The notes below the pieces were generated by a model. The model did no database searches and was not told the DNA's origin. It worked only from the letters and a program-made list of their open reading frames with translations. 6,846 nucleotides of DNA from positions 1 through 6,846 of the forward strand of contig CAAGKS010000089.1 in the NCBI GenBank assembly GCA_900770605.1, read 5' to 3'. Below are positions 5,863-6,846 of this stretch, piece by piece (positions within the stretch are counted from its first letter, which is position 1; every line of letters starts with the position of its first letter). Made by a program: the position numbers and the translations under genes. This DNA is from Clostridia bacterium. GTDB taxonomy: Bacteria; Bacillota; Clostridia; Oscillospirales; CAG-272.

Positions 5863-6270
5863 ATGTTAAAATTGATAATCGGTGTAAAAGGCACTGGTAA
5901 GACTAAGAATCTCATTAATTTGGTAAATACCGCAGTTGAAAACACTCATGGTGATGTAGTTTGTATCGAAAAGGGTACAAAGCTTCGCTATGACGTAAAG
6001 TATAAAGCAAGACTCATTGACGTTAACGAGTATTTCGTTTCCGATGCTCAGTCCTTGTATGGATTCATTGCAGGAATATTGGCAAGCAATCACGACGTAA
6101 CTGATCTGTTTGTAGATTCTGCTCTTAAGATCTGCAATAATGATACTGCTGCTTTTGATGCCTTTGTTGAGGGAATCAATGCGCTTACCGCAAAGCTTAA
6201 CGTAAAGGTTGTTATCACCTCTTCTATTCCCGTTGAGGAAGCAAGCGAGATCGTTAAGAAGTATCTTTGA
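5863..6270 (+). CDS. Uncharacterised small P-loop NTP-binding protein
   Basis: I do not recognise a function for this 135-residue protein. It starts directly with a beta strand and Walker A motif, LKLIIGVKGTGKT (G7-T14, K13 and T14 ligands). A hydrophobic strand ending in Asp, LFVDS (82-86, D85), is a plausible Walker B. VKVVITSS (114-121) looks like the following core strand with polar residues at its end. This order fits a minimal ASCE-type P-loop fold with no added domain. There is no signal peptide or membrane segment, so it is probably cytoplasmic. Similar small proteins in Clostridia are, to my recollection, annotated only as ATP-binding or misleadingly as PilT-like. It has its own promoter and lies between pgi and topB, which gives little functional hint. 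ATP binding is likely; substrate and partners are unknown. Confidence 0.85.
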   Translation: MLKLIIGVKGTGKTKNLINLVNTAVENTHGDVVCIEKGTKLRYDVKYKARLIDVNEYFVSDAQSLYGFIAGILASNHDVTDLFVDSALKICNNDTAAFDAFVEGINALTAKLNVKVVITSSIPVEEASEIVKKYL

Positions 6271-6293
6271 TTAATACTTAATATCGTTTTTGA

Positions 6294-6325
6294 CAAAGCC
6301 ATCGGTGAACTCACCGATGGCTTTG
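6294..6325. repeat. Perfect 14-bp intergenic hairpin without T-tract
   Basis: The arms 6294-6307 and 6312-6325 (outer CAAAGCC with GGCTTTG, inner ATCGGTG with CACCGAT) are fully complementary around a 4-nt AACT loop. The hairpin begins 24 bp after the P-loop gene stop and ends 18 bp before the topB-like ATG. It is followed by CTTGAATATGG, so it lacks the T-tract of a canonical terminator. It could be a weak terminator, a 3'-end stabiliser, or a copy of a dispersed palindromic element. A TTGACA at 6290-6295 overlaps its left edge but has no partner -10. Confidence 0.65.
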
Positions 6326-6334
6326 CTTGAATAT

Positions 6335-6340
6335 GGAGGT
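6335..6340 (+). promoter_or_regulatory. Shine-Dalgarno site of the topB-like gene
   Basis: GGAGGT lies immediately upstream of the ATG at 6344 (4 nt from GGAGG). The spacing is short but workable. It supports this ATG as the start, which also gives the normal N-terminus of type IA topoisomerases (Toprim strand within the first few residues). Confidence 0.75.
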
Positions 6341-6343
6341 ATA

Positions 6344-6846
6344 ATGGTACTGATAATTGCCGAAAAGCCGAGTCTTGCGAGAAATATTGCTGCAGGCATT
6401 GGAGAATTCAAACGGCGCGACGGATATCTTGAATCGGAAAAATGCTTGATCACATGGGCGTTTGGTCATTTGTTTTCTCTTGCTGATATAGAGCATTATA
6501 ATCCCTCGCCAACGGGTCGCTGGTGTATGGACAACTTGCCGTGCTTTCCGGATTCGTTTTCGTATGAGCTTCGCAAGGATAAGGACAAGCAGATAGATTC
6601 GGGTGTGCTGAAGCAGTTTAAGATCATCGAGACGCTGTGTAACCGCGCAGACGTTGATACGATAGTAAACGCGGGGGACGCTGACCGAGAGGGAGAGATA
6701 ATAGTTCGTAACTGTATCAGCTGCGCCTTGAAGTCGCGTAAGGATATACGCCGCCTTTGGCTTCCCGATCAGACGCCGCAGACGGTAGCTTCCGCATTTG
6801 CTGATATGAAGCCTGACGCGGACTATGATAATCTTGCTAATGAAGG
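6344..6846 (+). CDS. topB: Type IA DNA topoisomerase, topoisomerase III-like (5' part)
   Basis: Type IA topoisomerases cut one DNA strand via a 5'-phosphotyrosine and pass another through it; the TopB type decatenates and resolves recombination or replication intermediates. About 167 codons are present before the window ends, with no stop or frameshift. The Toprim domain is complete: LIIAEKPSLARNIA (3-16, E7) and NAGDADREGEIIVR (109-122, with D112, D114 and E116 for Mg2+). RRLWLPDQTPQTVASAF (136-152) and YDNLANEG (161-168) then enter domain IV. The first-strand form IAEKPS and the LWLPDQTP motif point to topoisomerase III rather than TopA. The active-site Tyr and any C-terminal domains lie outside. 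With only 73 bp between genes and no good own promoter, co-transcription with the P-loop gene through the hairpin is possible. Confidence 0.93.
   Translation, partial: MVLIIAEKPSLARNIAAGIGEFKRRDGYLESEKCLITWAFGHLFSLADIEHYNPSPTGRWCMDNLPCFPDSFSYELRKDKDKQIDSGVLKQFKIIETLCNRADVDTIVNAGDADREGEIIVRNCISCALKSRKDIRRLWLPDQTPQTVASAFADMKPDADYDNLANE

Noticed and set aside
6290..6345. TTGACA (6290-6295) plus TATAAT (6340-6345) as a topB promoter
   Set aside because: The boxes are 44 bp apart and the TATAAT overlaps the start codon, so they cannot form a working promoter; no -10 lies 16-18 bp from the TTGACA.
6271..6496. Two minus-strand open frames of about 60 codons over the hairpin and topB start
   Set aside because: They are antisense to a clear type IA topoisomerase gene, and part of the translation is simply the palindromic hairpin.
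1..6846. Mobile elements, CRISPR arrays, tRNA genes, phage or defence genes
   Set aside because: None seen: no regularly spaced repeat-spacer units, transposase motifs, integrase motifs or tRNA-like cloverleafs; gene content is conserved housekeeping.

Overview
This window reads as an ordinary chromosomal housekeeping segment from a moderate-GC, low-GC-lineage Gram-positive bacterium, most likely an anaerobic member of the Clostridia (an Oscillospirales/Christensenellales-like gut organism is my inference). The basis is the large-type SRP RNA directly upstream of dnaX-ebfC-recR, which is the Bacillus/Clostridium gene order, strong Shine-Dalgarno sites, a short 446-residue bacterial-type glucose-6-phosphate isomerase, and a D-Ala-D-Ala carboxypeptidase with a Gram-positive-style signal peptide. 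All protein-coding genes lie on the + strand; no credible minus-strand gene was found.

Layout. Positions 1-104 hold a near-consensus sigma-A promoter and a short leader with a small hairpin. Positions ~104-401 are the large-type SRP (scRNA/ffs) RNA, whose basal 20-bp helix runs straight into a T-tract and so probably also terminates transcription. dnaX (433-2049), ebfC (2069-2422) and recR (2424-3023) form a tight replication/repair cluster closed by a strong intrinsic terminator at 3051-3079. A separate gene for a secreted, membrane-anchored PBP5-type D,D-carboxypeptidase follows (3147-4304), ending in an AT-rich terminator-like hairpin. A strongly AT-rich 114-bp regulatory gap with helically phased A-tracts precedes pgi (4427-5767). 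A second compact promoter region with a 10-bp-arm dyad over its -35 box precedes a small uncharacterised P-loop protein (5863-6270). A perfect 14-bp hairpin separates that gene from the 5' part of a type IA topoisomerase (topB-like, 6344 to the window end, truncated only by the window edge).

How the genes relate. DnaX supplies the clamp-loader tau/gamma subunit, RecR acts in RecFOR gap repair, and EbfC is a small DNA-binding nucleoid protein. The SRP RNA serves co-translational membrane targeting, for example of the exported carboxypeptidase. The carboxypeptidase trims peptidoglycan stem peptides, Pgi interconverts the first hexose phosphates of glycolysis, and TopB handles single-strand-passage decatenation. 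The only protein without an assignable function is the 135-residue P-loop protein.

I did not find a convincing undescribed multi-gene system. The points most worth checking are the orphan P-loop protein, the phased A-tract/21-bp repeat and Rex-like dyad upstream of pgi, the dyad overlapping the P-loop gene promoter, and the perfect intergenic hairpin before topB.
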